From DATIRA01 sp964553405 (GTDB lineage: Bacteria; Pseudomonadota; Gammaproteobacteria; Steroidobacterales; Steroidobacteraceae): a stretch of DNA of 18,457 bases. Shown here piece by piece: positions 15,303-18,457 of the stretch. Both the position numbers and the translations under genes were made by a program. The stretch is taken from the NCBI GenBank assembly GCA_964553405.1, contig CAZKLS010000050.1, positions 1-18,457 of the forward strand, given 5' to 3'. The notes under the pieces are model-generated. The model saw only the letters and a program-made list of their open reading frames with translations. It searched no databases and had not been told where the DNA came from. Within the stretch, counting starts at the first letter, position 1, and every line of letters begins with the position of its first letter.

Positions 15303-16117
15303 GAGACCTGCGCACCGAGTCGTTCACGAAGGGCGCCGGCGATTTCTCCGCCGGTCCACTCGCCGATCCCCTCGATCCGGGCGACCGAGCGGATGCCGCG
15401 CGTCGCACTGGTGAGAAAGATCTCGTCCGCATCGCCGAGGTCGTCGAGGCGCAGTGCTGCGGTGCGGACCTCGATGCCGAGCGACGGTGCCTCGCTCAAC
15501 ACGACCCCGCGCATGATCCCGGCGACCCCGCAATCGACGATCTCCGGCGTCAGCAGGCGGCCGCCACGGGCGATGAACAGATTTGCTGCAGTGGCACAGA
15601 CGACACGCCCGTCCTGGGACAGCATCAGTCCTTCGGCGATCTCGGGATCGGCCCACTCCGCGCAGGCGAGCACCTGCTCGAGCCGGTTCAGGTGCTTCAG
15701 GCCCGCGAGCTGCGGGTTGCTGCCGAGGCGCGTCTCGCAAACGCGCAGCGTCAGCCGGTCCGTCTCTGCCGGCCGTGCCTTGAAGGCCGAGCAGGTCACG
15801 ATCCGGGTAACCGCCACCTCGGCCGGCGGGCGATAGCCGCGCGGGCCGGGCCCGCGCGTGAGAACCAGCTTCACGACGCCGCGGTCGAGGCCCTCGAGGA
15901 CCTTGCGGCAGTCCTCGGCGAGCAGCCCGGACGCGGGCACGGGTATGCCGAGCCGCGCACAGCCTTCGGACAGACGCTGCATGTGCCGGTCGAAGTGACG
16001 GATCGAACCGCCCGCGGCCAGCATCGTCTCGAACAGCCCGTCGCCGTACTGCAGACCGCGGTCCTCGGCGGACACGCTCGAGGCTTCCACGCCGTTGACG
16101 AGGCGTTGTCCGATCAT
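15299..16117 (-). CDS. pabC: 4-amino-4-deoxychorismate lyase
   Basis: This 272-residue PLP enzyme of fold type IV converts aminodeoxychorismate to 4-aminobenzoate and pyruvate in folate synthesis. It has the usual start VNGVEASSVSAEDRGLQYGDGLFETM with conserved RGLQYGDGLFET. The PLP lysine is Lys141 in GLKHLNRLEQVLA, and TAANLFI (176-182) and CGVAGIMRG lie at the usual positions. Length equals E. coli PabC (269) within a few residues. Its ATG overlaps the pabB stop (ATGA, 16114-16117) and a GGAG lies 8 bases upstream inside pabB. Its stop overlaps the mltG start. The direct pabB-pabC pair makes a full route from chorismate to 4-aminobenzoate, apart from the PabA glutaminase, which is not seen here. 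Confidence 0.95.
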   Translation of the reverse strand: MIGQRLVNGVEASSVSAEDRGLQYGDGLFETMLAAGGSIRHFDRHMQRLSEGCARLGIPVPASGLLAEDCRKVLEGLDRGVVKLVLTRGPGPRGYRPPAEVAVTRIVTCSAFKARPAETDRLTLRVCETRLGSNPQLAGLKHLNRLEQVLACAEWADPEIAEGLMLSQDGRVVCATAANLFIARGGRLLTPEIVDCGVAGIMRGVVLSEAPSLGIEVRTAALRLDDLGDADEIFLTSATRGIRSVARIEGIGEWTGGEIAGALRERLGAQVS

Positions 16118-17517
16118 TTGCCCTGCTCCAGCGCAGCGAGCAGTCCCCTCGCCTTCGCCCTCGTTTCTTCCAGCTCCGGCTCCGGCCGGGAGTCCGCGAC
16201 GATCCCGCCACCGGTGCGGAAGGTCGCGAGGCCGCCGCCGACCATCAGCGTGCGTATCAGGATGTTCAGGTCGAGCGAGCCATCGAGCCCGAGGTAACCC
16301 ATCGATCCTGTATACGCGTCGCGGGGCTCCGGCTCCAGCTCGGCCAGCAGCTCCATGCAGCGCACCTTCGGGCAGCCGGTGATCGTGCCGCCGGGAAAGA
16401 CCGCCGCGATCGCCTGGCCTGGGGTCACTTCCGCGCGCAGCTCGCCGCGGACGTTCGAGACGATGTGGTGCACGTGCGCATAGGTCTCGATCGTCATCAG
16501 CTCGTCGACCCGTACCGTGCCCGCCTCGCAGACGCGGCCGAGGTCGTTGCGCTCGAGGTCCACGAGCATGATGTGCTCCGCGCGCTCCTTTTCGTTCAGC
16601 CAGAGCTCCGCCTTCAGCGACTCGTCCGACTCGGCGTCCAGTCCGCGCGGCCGGGTACCGGCGATCGGTCGCGTGCTGGCGGTGCCGCCCGCGACCCGCA
16701 GCAGTCGCTCCGGCGAGGAGCTCAGCACGGAGAATCCGGGCAGCCGCGCGATACCGGCGAACGGCGCCGGATTCGCAACGCGCAGGCGGCGGTACAGGTC
16801 CATCTCGGTCACGTCCGGACGCAATCTCGCCGACCAGGCGCGCGAGAGGTTGACCTGGTACACGTCCCCGCGTCCGATCGCGTCCAGCGCCTGCTGCACG
16901 CCGGCGAGGAATATGCCTGGATCCTCTTCCCGCAGACCATCGACGAGCCCGCGCGGCGCCGCATCGCCGCCGGTCGTCGAAAACGACCCAGGGTCAGCGT
17001 GCGGCAGCGCGGCGATGTCCTCCGAAGCCTGCCGGCGCAGCAGCGGCTCGTAACCATCCTCGGCGCAGAACTGCAGCAGGCCCGTCTCACGGTCGCGGAC
17101 CAGCGCCGCCCGGACCCGCCAGGCGAGGGCCTGCAGTTGCCGCGAACGATGCAGCTCGAGGCGCGGCTCGATCTCGCCGGCGAGTTCATAGGACAGGTAG
17201 AGGAACCAGCCGCCCGAGAAGACCCCGCCCGTGCCCGCGCCTGGACTGCGCTCCCGCCGCCACCAGTCGTCCAGCGCGTCGAGGAAACGCGCGGCGGGCA
17301 ACTGCGCGCCGTCCAGCGTGAGCCTGCCGTCGCCATGCTTCAGCAGCTGGCCCTCCGGAAGGGCGAGCAGCACGTCGTAGCGGCCCAGCGATTCGCCGCC
17401 GCCGACGCTCTCGAGCAGGACCGGATAGCGCTCCGGACGTGCTTCGTGCAGGTCGAGCAGCACGGACGACGGCACGGCGGCGGTCGATTGCATCGGCGTG
17501 GCGGCGGCATGCCACAT
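16114..17517 (-). CDS. pabB: Aminodeoxychorismate synthase component I
   Basis: This chorismate-binding enzyme, 467 residues from the ATG at 17517, makes 4-amino-4-deoxychorismate from chorismate and ammonia. The N-terminal domain has LLESVGGGESLGRYDVLLALP. The C-terminal catalytic domain carries STRPIAGTRPRG, AEHIMLVDLERNDLGRVCEAG, FPGGTITGCPKVRCMELLAELEP and RDAYTGSMGYLGLDG, all characteristic. Oddity: the motif is PIAGT (Ala286), where E. coli PabB has PIKGT with its active-site lysine; anthranilate synthase TrpE also has Ala. The pabC neighbour and the overall sequence support PabB. The frame is open back into fabF; 17517 is the first ATG after the fabF stop (23-base gap), with ATG 17493 as an alternative. 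Neither has a strong SD. Confidence 0.88.
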   Translation of the reverse strand: MWHAAATPMQSTAAVPSSVLLDLHEARPERYPVLLESVGGGESLGRYDVLLALPEGQLLKHGDGRLTLDGAQLPAARFLDALDDWWRRERSPGAGTGGVFSGGWFLYLSYELAGEIEPRLELHRSRQLQALAWRVRAALVRDRETGLLQFCAEDGYEPLLRRQASEDIAALPHADPGSFSTTGGDAAPRGLVDGLREEDPGIFLAGVQQALDAIGRGDVYQVNLSRAWSARLRPDVTEMDLYRRLRVANPAPFAGIARLPGFSVLSSSPERLLRVAGGTASTRPIAGTRPRGLDAESDESLKAELWLNEKERAEHIMLVDLERNDLGRVCEAGTVRVDELMTIETYAHVHHIVSNVRGELRAEVTPGQAIAAVFPGGTITGCPKVRCMELLAELEPEPRDAYTGSMGYLGLDGSLDLNILIRTLMVGGGLATFRTGGGIVADSRPEPELEETRAKARGLLAALEQGK

Positions 17518-17540
17518 ACCGGCGACCCGGATGCGGCCGG

Positions 17541-18457
17541 TCAGGCCAGGCTGCGGAACAGCAGGCTGCCGTTCGTCCCGCCGAAACCGAACGAGTTCGA
17601 CAGGCCGGCATTGACGACCGCCTGCCGGGCGGTGCCTGGAACGAAATCGAGATCGCACTCGGGGTCAGGGTTCTCGAGGTTGATCGTCGGCGGCAGGATC
17701 CCGTCCCGGATCGCCAGGATCGTGAATATCGCCTCGACGGCCCCGGCCGCGCCGAGCAGATGGCCGGTCATCGACTTCGTCGAGCTGACCGCCAGGCGGC
17801 GGGCATGGTCGCCGAAGGCACGCTTGATCGCCGTCGTCTCGGCTCGATCACCGAGCTCGGTGGAAGTCGCATGCGCGTTGATGTACTGGACGTCTGCGGG
17901 CGACATGCCCGCATCCCTGAGCGCTGCGACCATCGCCAGGCGCGCGCCCTCGCCGTCCTCCGGGGGCGCCGTGACGTGATAGGCGTCGCCGCTCATGCCG
18001 AAACCGACGAGTTCGGCATGGATCGCGGCGCCGCGCGCCCGGGCGTGCTCGTACTCCTCCAGCATCAGCGCGCCCGCGCCTTCCGCCATCACGAAGCCGT
18101 CCCGATCGCGGTCCCATGGCCTGCTGGCCCGGGCGGGCTCTTCGTTGCGGGTGGAGAGCGCGCGCGCCTGGCAGAAGCTGCCGAGCCCGAGCGGCGTGAA
18201 CGCCATCTCCGCGCCGCCAGCGACCATTGCATCCGCGTCGCCATGCTGGATGCAGCGCGCCGCGATGCCGATCGAATGGGTCGAGGTCGTGCACGCGGTC
18301 ACGAGCCCCAGGTTGGGGCCCTTGAGCCCGAAGTGAATCGAGACCTGGCCCGCAGCGGCATTGATGATGCTGCCGGGAATGAAGAACGGCGAGATCTTGC
18401 GGGGCGACTTCGCCTCGAGCCACTTGGCGCAGTTTTCCTCGATGGTCTGCATGCCGC
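17541..18457 (-). CDS. fabF: Beta-ketoacyl-ACP synthase II, N-terminus outside the window
   Basis: The frame runs off the right edge; about 305 C-terminal residues of an expected 412 or so are present. The Met at 18452 is internal, since the preceding visible codon is Gly and the text GMQTIEEN fits mid-protein FabF. The thiolase-fold catalytic triad is visible: Cys in VTACTTSTHS, His in NAHATSTELGD and His in KSMTGHLLGAAGA. NSFGFGGTNGSLLF closes the protein. The enzyme condenses malonyl-ACP with acyl-ACP during fatty acid elongation. It heads the operon seen here; acpP would be expected just beyond the edge, but this cannot be checked. Confidence 0.95.
   Translation of the reverse strand, partial: GMQTIEENCAKWLEAKSPRKISPFFIPGSIINAAAGQVSIHFGLKGPNLGLVTACTTSTHSIGIAARCIQHGDADAMVAGGAEMAFTPLGLGSFCQARALSTRNEEPARASRPWDRDRDGFVMAEGAGALMLEEYEHARARGAAIHAELVGFGMSGDAYHVTAPPEDGEGARLAMVAALRDAGMSPADVQYINAHATSTELGDRAETTAIKRAFGDHARRLAVSSTKSMTGHLLGAAGAVEAIFTILAIRDGILPPTINLENPDPECDLDFVPGTARQAVVNAGLSNSFGFGGTNGSLLFRSLA

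Overview
The window is GC-rich and densely coded, with almost every gene of an ordinary bacterial type. The minus-strand block fabF-pabB-pabC-mltG-tmk-holB-pilZ (12259 to the right edge) is the arrangement found in Gammaproteobacteria related to Xanthomonas and Pseudomonas. A type IV pilus PilZ, a FadJ-like beta-oxidation protein and a ClsC-like lipoprotein fit the same group. I cannot name the species; a soil or aquatic gammaproteobacterium of the Xanthomonadales/Nevskiales/Steroidobacterales neighbourhood is an inference.

Left part (1-3095, plus strand): the C-terminal part of a MerR-family regulator, a short AT-rich promoter/operator island with two palindromes and a larger spaced inverted repeat, a PaaE-like flavin/2Fe-2S reductase and a soluble ferritin-like diiron protein. 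The last two look like an NAD(P)H-driven oxygenase or desaturase pair, probably controlled by the MerR protein. The substrate cannot be read from sequence.

Second part (3104-6133, minus strand): a phospholipase D/cardiolipin-synthase-like lipoprotein, followed by an amidase-signature hydrolase.

Middle (6134-7281): a small accessory-looking island. It holds an unknown 117-residue protein with a good sigma70-like promoter and a long AT-rich leader. Convergent to it is a small TIR-like protein of the ThsB/MTH538 type. One perfect inverted repeat covers both stop codons. This is the best candidate here for an undescribed signalling or defence element.

Next (7282-12182, plus strand): an endonuclease/exonuclease/phosphatase-family protein, a fused enoyl-CoA hydratase/3-hydroxyacyl-CoA dehydrogenase, a two-cNMP-domain plus rhodanese protein, and a SAM-dependent methyltransferase.

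Right part (12259-18457, minus strand): a tightly coupled operon joining fatty acid elongation (fabF, cut by the window edge), folate precursor synthesis (pabB, pabC), peptidoglycan strand termination (mltG), dTMP phosphorylation (tmk), the clamp loader (holB) and pilus assembly (pilZ). From pabB to pilZ the genes overlap by 1 to 4 bases, except for a 1-base gap before a TTG-started tmk. No tRNA, rRNA, CRISPR array, insertion sequence or integrase was seen, and no gap between genes exceeds 300 bases.
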